Under the pieces are notes generated by a model, which was given only the letters and a program-made list of their open reading frames with translations, made no database searches and had not been told where the DNA came from. A stretch of 64,000 nucleotides of DNA from JACVRM01 sp046262315 (lineage in GTDB: Bacteria; Actinomycetota; Thermoleophilia; Gaiellales; Gaiellaceae), in the NCBI GenBank assembly GCA_046262315.1, contig JBHEMZ010000029.1, positions 49,884 to 113,883 of the forward strand. The letters are read 5' to 3'. Shown here piece after piece: positions 1 through 9,074 of the stretch (the stretch's first letter is position 1; every line of letters begins with the position of its first letter). The position numbers were made by a program, and so were the translations under genes.

Positions 1-839
1 ACACCCGTCAATGAGCCGAGGCCGCCGATCACAACGCTCACGAGCAGCAGGATCGAGAGCGCCAGCGGGAAGGTGTCCGGGTTGACGTACGAGACCTCGA
101 TGACGAGGAGCGCACCGGCCGCGCCGGCATAGGCGGAGGAGATACCGAAGGCGAGCGTCTTGTAGAAGGCTGGGCTCACGCCGGACGACACGGCCGCGAG
201 CTCGGCGTCGCGGATCGCCCGCCACGCCCGCCCGATGCGCCCGCGTACGAGCAGCCAGGCGAGCAGCAGCGCGACGCCCGCAGTCGCCCACGCCTCGTAA
301 TAGAGCCAGTGCCGCGTCGAGATGTCCCAGCCGAACGGGGTGGTCGGGAGGTTGAGCGCCAGACCGCCGCCGCCGCCGGTGAAATCCTCGAACCGCTTCG
401 CCACCGTCGGTAGCGAGACCGCCATCGCGAAGGTCGCGAGCGCCAGCGAAACGCCGGAGAGCCGCAGCGCGGGCATCCCGAAGAGCAGGCCGATAACCCC
501 GGTGAGCAGGGCGGCGAGCGGAATCGTGAACAGCGGCTGCATGCCGTCGCCGATCGGAATCCCGTGCGTGTCCAGCTGGTAGAGTTCGAACCCCGGGCCT
601 CCGAGCGTGAGGATGGCGCCGACGTACGCGCCGATCCCCATGAACGCGCCGTGCCCCAGCGAGATCTGGCCGCTGTATCCCGTCAGCATGTTCAAGCCGA
701 GCAGTGCGATGAAGTAGATCGCGACGAACGTGAACTGCGACAGGCGGAACTCGCCCATGAAGCGGGGGAGGACGACGACGAGGACGCCGCCCGCGACGAC
801 GACCGCCCACTTGAGCGCGACCGGGACGGCTCGACACAT
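1..839 (-). CDS. livM: LivM-type branched-chain amino acid ABC transporter permease, C-terminus cut by the window edge
   Basis: Inner-membrane permease of a branched-chain amino acid or amide ABC importer; it would pair with the LivH protein encoded just upstream. The frame is open from the ATG at 839 to the left edge (about 279 codons). After a hydrophobic N-terminus comes the LivM signature GYSGQISLGHGAFMGIGAY, and the last readable residues are VIGGLGSLTG, typical of the cytoplasmic loop that contacts the ATPases. The livH stop and this ATG overlap as TGATG, so translation is coupled. The last part of the protein and any periplasmic binding-protein gene lie outside the window. Substrate (leucine/isoleucine/valine, urea or other amides) cannot be told from sequence. 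Confidence 0.9.
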   Translation of the reverse strand, partial: MCRAVPVALKWAVVVAGGVLVVVLPRFMGEFRLSQFTFVAIYFIALLGLNMLTGYSGQISLGHGAFMGIGAYVGAILTLGGPGFELYQLDTHGIPIGDGMQPLFTIPLAALLTGVIGLLFGMPALRLSGVSLALATFAMAVSLPTVAKRFEDFTGGGGGLALNLPTTPFGWDISTRHWLYYEAWATAGVALLLAWLLVRGRIGRAWRAIRDAELAAVSSGVSPAFYKTLAFGISSAYAGAAGALLVIEVSYVNPDTFPLALSILLLVSVVIGGLGSLTG

Positions 840-1720
840 CAGACCCGCCTCACCACCACGTGGCCGAACAGCCCCGCCGGCCGGATCACGAGGACGAGGA
901 GCAATACCGCCAGCGCGGTCGGCAGCCGCAGCTCGGAGCCGACGAAGTCGACGTACGTCCCAAGCAGATTGATGATCACGCCCAGCGCGAGCCCGCCGAC
1001 GACGGCGCCGACAGGACTGTCGATGCCGCCGAGCACGGCCGCGGCGAAGGCGTAAATCAGGACCACCAGCATCATGCTCGGGTCGAGAAAGACCGTCGGC
1101 GCGGCCATCATCCCGGCCACCGCGCCGAGCACGGCCGCAAGACCCCAGCCGATCGCGAGAATCCAGCCGACGCGGACGCCGACGAGCCGGCTTGCGGTCG
1201 GGTTGATCGCGGCAGCGCGCAAGGCGAGCCCCAGCGTGGTGAAGCGAAAGAAGGCCCACAGGAGCAGCACCGTCAGGAGGCAGACGCCGAACGTGCCGAG
1301 GTCCTGGATCGACAGGGCGACCCCGCCGACCTCGACGCTGCGGTTCGGGAAGGGGCTGTCGAACGCCTTGACCTCTGCCCCCCAGATCCAGCCGGTGAGC
1401 CCGTTGAGCGCGATGAGCAACCCGATCGTGACGATCACGATCACGACGGGCGGGCGGTGTTCCACCGGCCGGATCAGCACGCGCTCGACGCCGACCCCCC
1501 CGACGAACGCGATGGCCAGCGTCAGGACAAAGGCCGGCCAGTACGACAGACCATGGTTCATGAGCGACCAGGCGACGTACGTCGTGAACGTCGCCATCTC
1601 TCCCTGCGCAAAGTTGATGACGTCGGTCGCCCGGTAGATCAGGACCAGGGCTAGCGCGACGCTGGCGTATATCGCCCCGGCGGCGAGACCGCTCACCACC
1701 TGCTGCAGGAAGGCCGCCAT
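839..1720 (-). CDS. livH: LivH-type branched-chain amino acid ABC transporter permease
   Basis: Second membrane permease of the Liv-type importer, 293 residues, the usual LivH length. It begins MAAFLQQVVSGLAAGAIYAS and contains YRATDVINFAQGEMATF, the conserved LivH motif, followed by multiple hydrophobic segments and the loop VLGGIDSPVGAVVGG near residue 240. The frame stays open upstream to 2062, but that part is antisense-like overlap of livF and has no family match; the ATG at 1720 overlaps the livF stop as TGATG, which fixes the start. Lies between livF and livM in one transcription unit. Confidence 0.95.
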   Translation of the reverse strand: MAAFLQQVVSGLAAGAIYASVALALVLIYRATDVINFAQGEMATFTTYVAWSLMNHGLSYWPAFVLTLAIAFVGGVGVERVLIRPVEHRPPVVIVIVTIGLLIALNGLTGWIWGAEVKAFDSPFPNRSVEVGGVALSIQDLGTFGVCLLTVLLLWAFFRFTTLGLALRAAAINPTASRLVGVRVGWILAIGWGLAAVLGAVAGMMAAPTVFLDPSMMLVVLIYAFAAAVLGGIDSPVGAVVGGLALGVIINLLGTYVDFVGSELRLPTALAVLLLVLVIRPAGLFGHVVVRRV

Positions 1721-2430
1721 CAGTAGCCGAGGTACGAGCGCCGCACGCCCTCGTGTCGCTTGAGCTCCTCGCTCGTGCCCTCGAGCGCGATCCGGCCGAC
1801 CTCGAGCACGTAGGCGCGCGCAGCCGTCTCGAGCGCTGCGACGGCATTTTGCTCGACGAGGAGCACGGTCAGGCCGTCCTCCTCGTTCAACTTCCGCACG
1901 ATGTCGAAAATGGCCGATACGACCGTCGGCGCGAGCCCGAGCGACGGCTCGTCGAGCATCAGCAGCCGTGGCCGGGAGACGAGCGCACGGGCCAGCGCCA
2001 GCATCTGCTGCTCGCCGCCGCTCAACGTCCCCGCCTGCTGGTTCCGGCGCTCGCCCATCCACGGGAAGTACTCGAGGATGCGGTCGGCCTCACGCTTAAT
2101 GGTCGTCCGCTCGCCACGGATGTACGCGCCGAGGCGCAGGTTCTCCCAGACGCTCAGCTCCGTGAAGAGGCCGCGGCCCTCGGGCACATGCGCGACGCCC
2201 TGACGAGCGACCGACTCGGGGCGCCGACGGACGAGCGACGTGCCGCCGAACGAGATCGTGCCGCTGCGGCGGAGAAGCCCCGAGATCGCCCGGAGGGTGG
2301 TCGTCTTACCCGCTCCGTTCGCGCCGAGGAGCGCGACGACCTCGCCCTCCTCGACCGTCAGGGATACACCGTGGAGCGCGCGGATCTGCCCGTAGCGCGC
2401 ATGGACGTCTCGCAGCTCAAGCAGCGGCAC
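1720..2430 (-). CDS. livF: LivF-type branched-chain amino acid ABC transporter ATP-binding protein
   Basis: Cytoplasmic ATPase of the importer, 236 residues. Walker A GANGAGKTT at residues 36-44, ABC signature LSGGEQQ near 137, Walker B LLMLDEP near 157, and the LivF-type ending VLLVEQN...GRIALEGTSEEL. Starts at GTG (2430), inside the last 14 bases of livG, which indicates translational coupling. LivF and LivG form the ATPase heterodimer that powers LivH/LivM. Confidence 0.95.
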   Translation of the reverse strand: MPLLELRDVHARYGQIRALHGVSLTVEEGEVVALLGANGAGKTTTLRAISGLLRRSGTISFGGTSLVRRRPESVARQGVAHVPEGRGLFTELSVWENLRLGAYIRGERTTIKREADRILEYFPWMGERRNQQAGTLSGGEQQMLALARALVSRPRLLMLDEPSLGLAPTVVSAIFDIVRKLNEEDGLTVLLVEQNAVAALETAARAYVLEVGRIALEGTSEELKRHEGVRRSYLGY

Positions 2431-3151
2431 TTTCGAATCCCAGATAGGCCTCGATGACCGCCGGGTTCTGTCGGACCTCCGGCGGCGGTCCCTCCGCGAT
2501 CTTGCGACCGAAGTTGAGCACGTGCACCTGGTCGCAGAGGCCCATCACGAGCGCCATGTGGTGCTCGACCAGCAGGATCGTCAGGGCGTAGTCGGCGCGA
2601 AGGCGCCGAACCAGACCGCCGAGCTCCTCGACCTCCTCGTGGTTGAGGCCCCCCGCGGGCTCGTCGAGCAGCAGCAGCCGGGGGCGCGAGACGAGCGCGC
2701 GCGCGAGCTCAACGCGTTTGAGCGTGCCGAACGGAAGCCCCGCCACGACCCGGTCGGCCAGGGACCCGAGCTCCAGGTACTCCAGCACCTCCCGCGCCTC
2801 GGCGCGACGCTTCCAGCCGGCCAGCGGGAGGATGCGCGAGTGGGCACCGACCAGCACGTTCTCCTGGACGGTCATGGTCGGGAAGAGCACGACGTTCTGG
2901 AAGGTTCGCGCGATCCCGTGCCGGATGACGCGGTGCGCCGGGGTCCGCAGAAGGCTGCGATCGTCGAAGAGGACACGACCCGAGTCGGCGCGGTAGAGCC
3001 GGGTCACGACATTGAACAGAGTGGTCTTCCCCGCTCCGTTCGGGCCGATCAGGCCGGCGATCGTTCCCTCCTCCAGCGAGAGGGACACGTCGTCCAGCGC
3101 AGCGATGCCTCCGAACCGGCGCTTGACGTGCTCGACGCGGAGCAGGCTCAT
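2417..3151 (-). CDS. livG: LivG-type branched-chain amino acid ABC transporter ATP-binding protein
   Basis: Partner ATPase of LivF, 244 residues. Walker A GPNGAGKTT at 36-44, the LivG-specific Q-loop region ARTFQNVVLFPTMTVQENV, Walker B LLLLDEPAGGL and the H-loop LLVEHHMALVM. The ABC signature reads LPFGTLKRVELARAL, more degenerate than the LSGGQ of LivF but as in many LivG proteins. The ATG at 3151 is the first gene of this liv unit; the much longer open frame to 4789 is antisense to the plus-strand hydrolases and is not coding. Only 42 bases separate it from the divergent metallo-beta-lactamase gene, so the promoters of both must lie there. Confidence 0.93.
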   Translation of the reverse strand: MSLLRVEHVKRRFGGIAALDDVSLSLEEGTIAGLIGPNGAGKTTLFNVVTRLYRADSGRVLFDDRSLLRTPAHRVIRHGIARTFQNVVLFPTMTVQENVLVGAHSRILPLAGWKRRAEAREVLEYLELGSLADRVVAGLPFGTLKRVELARALVSRPRLLLLDEPAGGLNHEEVEELGGLVRRLRADYALTILLVEHHMALVMGLCDQVHVLNFGRKIAEGPPPEVRQNPAVIEAYLGFESAAA

Positions 3152-3193
3152 GCGGCAGCGATCATAAGCGGCCGCTCCCGCTTGAATAGCGGT

Positions 3194-4132
3194 GTGATCG
3201 AGCTGGCCGACGGTATCCGCCGCGTCACCTTCCGACTCCCGTTCGGCATCGACCACGTCCACTGCTATCTCGTGCGCGCGTCCGACCGAGGGTGGACGGT
3301 CGTCGACGCGGGCCTCGGCCTGCCGGACGCGCGCGACCGCTGGCGACAGATACTGGCGCGACTGGACGGTCCCGTTACGCGCATCCTCGTCACCCACTAC
3401 CACCCGGATCACGTCGGTGCATCCGCGGACCTGACCGAGCTGACGGGAGCGACCGTTTACCAGAACGCGGTCGACTACGGGCAGTGCCTTACAGCGTGGG
3501 GTGAGGCCCGCATGGCCGAGGCGCTGCCGGAGTACATGAGCAGGCACGGGCTGCCGCCCAATCAGGTCGAGACCCTGCGCGGGGAATCGGAGGCGCTCGT
3601 CGCGCTGGTGCGCTTCGCACGCGACCCCGAGCCTCTGGACGGCGGAAACGCGCTCGACGGGTGGGACGTCCTTCACCTCCCGGGCCACGCCGACGGCCAC
3701 CTCGCACTGCTGCGCCGCGGCGTGTTGATCGCGGGCGACACCATCCTCGGCACGATCACGCCGAACGTGGGCCTCTATCCGGACGCGCGGCCCGATCCCC
3801 TTGGCGATTACCTCTCGTCGCTCGGGCGGATCGAGGCGCTTGCGCCGCACGTCGCGTACCCGGGACACGGCGAGCCGGTCCTGGACCCGGGGGCGCGTGC
3901 ACGCGAGATTGTCCAGCACCACCGGCGGCGGCTCGTCCGCGCGAGCGAGGCGCTCGCCGGCGGAGAGCTCACGGCGTACGAGGCCTCGCTGGTGCTCTTC
4001 CCGGAGCCGCTCGCGCCCGCTCTGCGCCGCTTTGCGCTGACCGAGACCCGCGCGCACCTCGAGTACCTCGTGCACCGTGACGCCGCGCGGCGGCTCGACA
4101 GCGACGGCGTCGTGTTCTACGGAGACGCGTGA
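3194..4132 (+). CDS. Metallo-beta-lactamase-fold hydrolase
   Basis: Probably a cytoplasmic metal-dependent hydrolase of 312 residues. The family motif THYHPDH gives the metal ligands His68, His70, Asp72 and His73; further ligands are visible in LPGHADGHLALL, AGDTILG and YPGHGEP. A C-terminal helical part (from about residue 235) resembles the winged helix of the LACTB2/GloB-like group. The GTG at 3194 is chosen because the protein family begins here; upstream codons overlap livG antisense. The amidohydrolase gene follows after 10 bases, so the two are likely co-transcribed and may act on the same unknown substrate. Confidence 0.85.
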   Translation: MIELADGIRRVTFRLPFGIDHVHCYLVRASDRGWTVVDAGLGLPDARDRWRQILARLDGPVTRILVTHYHPDHVGASADLTELTGATVYQNAVDYGQCLTAWGEARMAEALPEYMSRHGLPPNQVETLRGESEALVALVRFARDPEPLDGGNALDGWDVLHLPGHADGHLALLRRGVLIAGDTILGTITPNVGLYPDARPDPLGDYLSSLGRIEALAPHVAYPGHGEPVLDPGARAREIVQHHRRRLVRASEALAGGELTAYEASLVLFPEPLAPALRRFALTETRAHLEYLVHRDAARRLDSDGVVFYGDA

Positions 4133-4142
4133 AGGGGACGGC

Positions 4143-5684
4143 GTGATCCTCGAGAACGGGATCGTCCGCACGCTCGACCCCTCGCTTCCTGCCACGCGGG
4201 CGCTGGCGATCGCGGGCAACCGCATCGCAGGCGGGATCGGCACGCACGAGACGGCGCTCGCGTCCCCCGACCGCGTAGATCTCCGGGAACAGTGCGTCGT
4301 GCCCGGCTTCAACGACGCGCACGTGCACTTCCCGACCTGGGCGCTCGCCCGCCGCGAGGTGCGGCTCGAGGACACACGCTCGCTCGACGAGGCAATCGCG
4401 CGTGTGCGCGACGCGTTGGGGTCGGTCGAGCGCGGCCGGTGGCTGCGCGGGCGCGGGTGGCGGAGCGGGGACTGGGCCGCGGGGGTCGAGCCGAGTCGGC
4501 AGGCGCTCGACGCGGTAACGGGAGACGTGCCGACCGCGCTGCTCGCGCGCGACTCCCACTCGCTCTGGCTCAACTCGGCTGCGCTTGCGCGCGCCGACGG
4601 CGACCTCGAGGCGGCAGGCGGGGTCGTCGAGCGCGACGCGGCCGGAGAGCCGACAGGCGTGCTGCGCGAGGAGGCCGCCTGGGCGTTCCGCGACCGTTTC
4701 ATCGAGGTCGGCGACGACGAGTACGTGGAGGCGATGCGCGAGGGACTGCGCGTGGCGGCGGTGCGCGGCGTCACCGCGGTGCACGACAAAGACGGGTGGC
4801 TCGGCGCGCACCGCTTCTTCGCCCGGCTGCGCCGCGAGGACGCGCTTACCCTCCGCGTCTGGCAGTCGCTCCCGGCAGACCGCGTCGGCCAGCTCGCGGA
4901 GCTCGGGCTCGCCTCGGGGCTCGGCGACGACCTGTTCCGCGTCGGCTACCTCAAGTGCTTCATGGACGGCACGCTCGGCTCGCGGACGGCCCGGCTGCTG
5001 GACGGCTCAGGGGTCGAGATCACCAGCCGCGAGGAGCTCGCGGACATCGTCCGCCGGGCGGCGCGGGCGGGCTGGCCGGTGGCGGTACACGCGATCGGCG
5101 ATCGCGCCAACCGGGATGCGCTGGACGCCTTCGAGGAGACGCGCAGCGAATGGGCGCCGCTCGGCCTGCGGCAGCGTATCGAGCACGCTCAGCTGGTCTC
5201 TTCCGAGGATCTGGGACGCTTCGCCGCGCTCGGCGTCGCCGCGTCGGTGCAGTTCTCGCACGCGCCGTCCGACCGCGAGCTTGCTGAGCAGTTCTGGGGC
5301 GACCGGATCGAGGGCGCCTACGCGTTCCGATCGCTCGTCGACTCGGGCGCGCTTGTCTCGAACGGCTCGGATGCGCCGATCGAGGAGCTTGACCCGCTCG
5401 CGGGCATCGTCGCAGGGGTGCTACGGACGCTCGACGGGCGACCGGCGTGGCGGCCGGCGCAGGCGGTCACGGTCGAGCAGGCGTTTGCGGCCACGTGTCT
5501 CGCACCGGCGTGGCTCGCGTACGACGAGCGGCGTCGCGGCAAGCTCGTCCCCCGCTACCTCGCCGACCTGGTCGTGCTCGACCGCGACCCGTTTACGTGC
5601 CGGCCGGACGAGCTACCGGCCGTCAGCGTGGTGGCGACGATGCTCGGCGGCCGGTGGATCCACAACCCACCGCCCTGGGGATGA
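4143..5684 (+). CDS. YtcJ-like amidohydrolase (amidohydrolase family 3)
   Basis: Metal-dependent amidohydrolase, 513 residues, hydrolysing C-N bonds of an unknown substrate. The TIM-barrel metal motif HVH is at residues 60-62 (GFNDAHVHFPTW), followed by YLKCFMDGTLGSRTA with the carboxylated-lysine region, HAIGDRA, the second-shell RIEHAQL, and NGSDAPIEELDP near the C-terminus, all typical of YtcJ-type proteins. GTG at 4143 follows GAAGGGG with good spacing and begins the usual N-terminal strand ILENGIVRTLDP. Downstream of, and probably in operon with, the metallo-beta-lactamase hydrolase. Confidence 0.88.
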   Translation: MILENGIVRTLDPSLPATRALAIAGNRIAGGIGTHETALASPDRVDLREQCVVPGFNDAHVHFPTWALARREVRLEDTRSLDEAIARVRDALGSVERGRWLRGRGWRSGDWAAGVEPSRQALDAVTGDVPTALLARDSHSLWLNSAALARADGDLEAAGGVVERDAAGEPTGVLREEAAWAFRDRFIEVGDDEYVEAMREGLRVAAVRGVTAVHDKDGWLGAHRFFARLRREDALTLRVWQSLPADRVGQLAELGLASGLGDDLFRVGYLKCFMDGTLGSRTARLLDGSGVEITSREELADIVRRAARAGWPVAVHAIGDRANRDALDAFEETRSEWAPLGLRQRIEHAQLVSSEDLGRFAALGVAASVQFSHAPSDRELAEQFWGDRIEGAYAFRSLVDSGALVSNGSDAPIEELDPLAGIVAGVLRTLDGRPAWRPAQAVTVEQAFAATCLAPAWLAYDERRRGKLVPRYLADLVVLDRDPFTCRPDELPAVSVVATMLGGRWIHNPPPWG

Positions 5685-6016
5685 ACACTTTCGGCACGGT
5701 CCCGGCACACACGCGTGACACTCCGCTTGAAAAGGGGGTCTGACCCCGGGGCATGTGTCGCGGCGACATGGCCGTGCGGGCGATGTCGCAGGGACTACCC
5801 CTGATAAGCGGCTCGCGGGGCCAGGTCCTTCGTGCCGGAAGTGCGACGTTTGTTGTTGCATAGGCCGCGCGAGTTCGCGCTTGCGCAAGCCGCACTTTGC
5901 CTCAACAGGCGCGCGCGAGGCTGCTCGAGCGGCGCGGCGGGCGTGGGGTCGTCCGTGCGCGCGGACAACCGCAACGGCTCGTTTGGCAGGGGTGACGGCG
6001 CGCGGCGCTCCTCGCG
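5685..6016. other. Intergenic region with a GGGGT-CTG-ACCCC hairpin and a dispersed repeat copy
   Basis: No gene is supported in this gap between converging transcription units. A short hairpin with arms GGGGT (5735-5739) and ACCCC (5743-5747) sits 50 bases after the amidohydrolase stop. It is followed by a sequence of about 95 bases (5769-5864) that recurs near 22081. The remainder is G+C-rich sequence with nothing recognisable. Confidence 0.6.
5769..5864. repeat. Dispersed intergenic repeat, copy A
   Basis: Aligned by eye with 22081-22175: shared blocks are GCAGGGACT..CCCTGA, CCTTCGTGCCG.AAG and GACGTTT, in the same order and spacing, about three quarters identical. The start forms a small hairpin-like GGGAC/TCCC element. 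Both copies lie between genes. A shorter match (GTGCCGGAAGTG at about 26519) lies in a third gap. Confidence 0.55.
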
Positions 6017-7345
6017 TCAGCGCAGCGCGGCGAAGGCGACGAAGCACTCGCGCGCGACCTCGACGCCGAGCGGGAGGTATTCGAGCAGCAGCCGCTCGTT
6101 CGGCGAGTGGATGTTGCTCTCCGCGAGCGCCACACCGGAGAGGACCGTCGGGATGCCCTTGTCGGCGAGCGCTGGAATGATCGGAAGCGTCCCGCCCACC
6201 CGCACAAGCAGCGGCCGGCGGCCGAACACCCGCTCGAACGCGCCCTGGGCGAGCTGTACAGCGGGCGCGTCCGGCGAAACGAGCCCGGGTCGCGCGGGCG
6301 GATCGTCGTGCTCGAGCTCGACGTGCGCGCCCGCCGGCGCTGCCTCGTGGATCAGACGCTCGACGGCCTCACGCACCGTGTCCGGATCCTGACCCGGGGC
6401 GAGCCGGACGGTGAAATTCCCCTCCGCCGTGGCGGGAATCGTCGTGTTGCGCAGCCCCGGCTTGCCACCGACGATTCCGTTCACGTCCACGGCCGGCTCG
6501 GTCGTCGTGCGGAGGTAGAACTCGTCCGCCGCACGCGCGTCGTAGGGCACCGCACCCTGCTGGGAGAGCATCTCGGCACCCGGCGTCAGCTCGGCCCAGG
6601 ACGCCCGCTCGTCCTCGGTCGGCTCGACCAGCCCGACGCGCAGCGGTTCCGGCACGCGCCTATCGCGCGGCAGCACGCCGCCGAGGGTCTGCACGAGCGC
6701 ATGGATCGCATTCAATGCGGCGTTTCCGTACATGCCGGAGTGGAGGTCGCGCTCACCCGCCGACACACGCAGGTCGAACGCGAGCAACCCGCGGGTGGCG
6801 ATGTTGAACTCCGGGATGCCACGCCGCGTCATCCCGCCGTCGAAGATCACGCAGACGTCGGCGCCGCGCTCGTCACCGGCGAGGAAATCGACGATCGAAT
6901 GGCCGCCGACCTCCTCCTCACCGTCGCAGGCGATCCGAACGTTGACCGGCAGATCGCCCGCCTCGGCGAGCAGCGCTGCGCCCTTCAGCAGCGTCCAGAG
7001 CTGGCCCTTGTCGTCGGCCACGCCGCGCGCGATCAGCCACTCGCCCTCGACCGTCGGCTCGAAGGGTGGGCTCTTCCAGAGGTCGAGCGGCTCCGGCGGC
7101 TGGACGTCGAAGTGCCCATACACGAGCACGGTCGGCGCCGAATCCGCGTCCCGCGACGCCCGTATCTCGCCGACGACGAGCGGCTGCGTGGCGGTGGCGA
7201 CCAGCTCGGCCTCCCCGCCGGCACGCCGCACGAAGTCGCGCACCCACTCGGCCGCACGCCTCACGTCGCCCGCGTGCGTGGGGTCCGCGCTCACGCTGGG
7301 GATGCGCAGCAGCTCCGAGAGCTCTTCGAGCCAGGCCTCGTCCAC
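6017..7345 (-). CDS. M20-family dipeptidase/amidohydrolase
   Basis: Zinc peptidase of the M20 family (carnosinase/CPG2-like), 442 residues, cytoplasmic because no signal peptide is seen. Metal ligands: His78 and the catalytic Asp80 in YGHFDVQPPEPLDLW, Asp in GVADDKGQ, the general base pair in CDGEEEVGG, Asp in IFDGG, and the C-terminal His in SNIHSPNERL. A dimerisation domain lies between about residues 185 and 330. Start: GTG at 7345 (MDEAWLEEL), where family similarity begins; the frame is open further upstream but without family character. Stands at the downstream end of a minus-strand run with the sigma factor gene. Confidence 0.88.
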   Translation of the reverse strand: MDEAWLEELSELLRIPSVSADPTHAGDVRRAAEWVRDFVRRAGGEAELVATATQPLVVGEIRASRDADSAPTVLVYGHFDVQPPEPLDLWKSPPFEPTVEGEWLIARGVADDKGQLWTLLKGAALLAEAGDLPVNVRIACDGEEEVGGHSIVDFLAGDERGADVCVIFDGGMTRRGIPEFNIATRGLLAFDLRVSAGERDLHSGMYGNAALNAIHALVQTLGGVLPRDRRVPEPLRVGLVEPTEDERASWAELTPGAEMLSQQGAVPYDARAADEFYLRTTTEPAVDVNGIVGGKPGLRNTTIPATAEGNFTVRLAPGQDPDTVREAVERLIHEAAPAGAHVELEHDDPPARPGLVSPDAPAVQLAQGAFERVFGRRPLLVRVGGTLPIIPALADKGIPTVLSGVALAESNIHSPNERLLLEYLPLGVEVARECFVAFAALR

Positions 7346-7376
7346 GGCGGGCGAGTCTACGGGACGTCTGCTACGG

Positions 7377-7874
7377 CTACGGTGCTGGGCAGGGCGGTGC
7401 GCCACCGTCGGGCGCGATCTCGATACCGAACCCGATGTTCTCGGCGCAGCCGGCCAGGTCTGGACGTACCCACCAGCTGCTCGTGGCGGCGTCCACGGGC
7501 CCGACGCGGGAATAGCGGAAGACAACCCCGGAGGGCGCTCGGATTGTGAACGCGAGGCGCGCGAAGCGACGTTCGACTGCCGTAAGGCGAATGACGATCC
7601 GGACGAGTCGGTCGACGCGCTGCTTCAGATACGCCGCGGGATCGTTGACGGAGACGACGATCTTGTAGTGCTTGTTGGGCATGCGCACGTCGAGACGAAC
7701 CAGCCGCGCGCGAGTCGCCCGCACCGCGGCACCGGTACGGCTCACGATCTGCGTCTTCGTCGGCGGCTTCGCGACCCGCAGAACGCCGGCCTGGACGGGC
7801 GCCGCGCCGGCACCGGCACCAAGGAGTACTCCGGCAGAAATCAAAACGAGCACAACGGCCGCTGCCACGCGCAC
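7377..7874 (-). CDS. Secreted protein of unknown function
   Basis: 165 residues with a clear N-terminal signal peptide (hydrophobic stretch of about residues 3-25, ending near GAAPVQA). The rest is basic and strand-rich, with WWVRPDLAGCAENIGFGIEIAP near the end; the two cysteines in the C-terminal third could form a disulfide. I do not recognise the family. GTG start, 3 bases after the stop of the upstream sigma factor gene, so probably co-transcribed with it. Confidence 0.7.
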   Translation of the reverse strand: MRVAAAVVLVLISAGVLLGAGAGAAPVQAGVLRVAKPPTKTQIVSRTGAAVRATRARLVRLDVRMPNKHYKIVVSVNDPAAYLKQRVDRLVRIVIRLTAVERRFARLAFTIRAPSGVVFRYSRVGPVDAATSSWWVRPDLAGCAENIGFGIEIAPDGGAPPCPAP

Positions 7875-7877
7875 CGC

Positions 7878-9062
7878 CTACGCCACGTCGCGGAGCTTCT
7901 GCGCGTCCGCGAGCGCGCGCAGCTTCTTCAGCGTCTGGTTCTCGATCTGCCGGATGCGCTCGCGCGTGACGTTGAACGTCCTCCCCACCTCGTCGAGCGT
8001 GCGCGGAGGGGAGCCGTTCAGCCCGTAGCGCAGCTCCAGCACCATGCGCTCTCGCTCGGAGAGCATGCTCATGATCCGCTTCAGCGTGTCCTTGCGCAGG
8101 ACCTCTTCCACCGCCTCTTCCGGCAGCGGCTCGTTCTCGTCCGTGAGGAAGTGCCCGAACTCTGACTCCTCGTCGTCGCCGACCGGCTTCTCGAGCGAGA
8201 CCGGCACCTGCGACGAGCGCCGGATCTGCTCCACCTCGTCGCACGTGAGGTCGAGCTCGGTGGCGATCTCGACGACGGTCGGCTCGCGGCCGAGCTCGGC
8301 GCGCAGCTTGCGCTCCGACCGCACGATCTTGTTCAACTTCTCGACCACGTGGACGGGCATGCGGATCGTCCGCGCCTTGTCTGCGAGCGCCCGCGCGACC
8401 GCTTGGCGGATCCACCAGGTCGCATACGTCGAGAACTTGAAGCCCTTGCGATGCTCGAACTTCTCGGCCGCGCGCACTAGCCCGATGGTGCCCTCCTGGA
8501 TGAGATCGAGGAACGGGAGCCCCTGGTTGCGGTACTTCTTGGCGATCGAGACGACGAGGCGCAGGTTCGCCTCCACCATCTCCTGCTTCGCGAGATGGTC
8601 GCCACGCTCGATCCGCTTCGCGAGCTCGACCTCTTGAGCAGCGGTGAGCAGGTTGACCTTCCCGATGTCCTTGAGGAAGAGCTGGAGCGCGTCCGTGGAG
8701 ACTTCGCGCGCCTCGACCTGGGGTTCGGGCTCGGCCTCTACTACTGCCGCCTCGACTACCTCGATGTGCAGCTCGTCCAGCGCGGCGTAGAAGTCGTCGA
8801 CCTGCCCCACGTCGAGGTCGAGTTCGTCGAACGCGAGCGCGATCTCGTCGGTATTCAGCGCGCCCGTCTCCTGCGCCGTCGCGAGCAGGCCGCGCGCCTC
8901 GTCGGTTTCCAAAATATCTCCGACCGGAGGCCTCTGTGGCTTCCGCTCGTCTGCACTAGCGTCCACTCGGTCCCCCTCCGGCAGCGCTTTTCTCACCGTA
9001 CCTGCAGTACCAGGCATCGTCAACGACGGCGGCATCTTCCGTGCTAGGCCGCGTTTTCGCAT
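7878..9062 (-). CDS. rpoD: Principal-type sigma-70 factor (RpoD/SigA group)
   Basis: RNA polymerase sigma factor, 394 residues. Domains in order: an acidic region 1.1-like part (about 50-105), region 1.2 ([13 protein letters not shown]), region 2 with [19 protein letters not shown] and the -10-recognition and melting segment [17 protein letters not shown], region 3 ([11 protein letters not shown]), and region 4 with [19 protein letters not shown], the helix-turn-helix for the -35 box. All elements of a group 1/2 sigma are present. The short N-terminus leaves open whether this is the essential RpoD or a close paralogue. ATG at 9062 is taken; an ATG ten codons later is possible. Confidence 0.9.
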   Translation of the reverse strand: MRKRGLARKMPPSLTMPGTAGTVRKALPEGDRVDASADERKPQRPPVGDILETDEARGLLATAQETGALNTDEIALAFDELDLDVGQVDDFYAALDELHIEVVEAAVVEAEPEPQVEAREVSTDALQLFLKDIGKVNLLTAAQEVELAKRIERGDHLAKQEMVEANLRLVVSIAKKYRNQGLPFLDLIQEGTIGLVRAAEKFEHRKGFKFSTYATWWIRQAVARALADKARTIRMPVHVVEKLNKIVRSERKLRAELGREPTVVEIATELDLTCDEVEQIRRSSQVPVSLEKPVGDDEESEFGHFLTDENEPLPEEAVEEVLRKDTLKRIMSMLSERERMVLELRYGLNGSPPRTLDEVGRTFNVTRERIRQIENQTLKKLRALADAQKLRDVA

Positions 9063-9074
9063 GGACCGAGCGGC

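Noticed and set aside
322..1654. Several long plus-strand frames opposite livM and livH (for example 564-1055 and 860-1654)
   Set aside because: Antisense shadows caused by high G+C; low-complexity Arg/Pro/Asp composition and no domain, while the minus strand encodes clear permeases.
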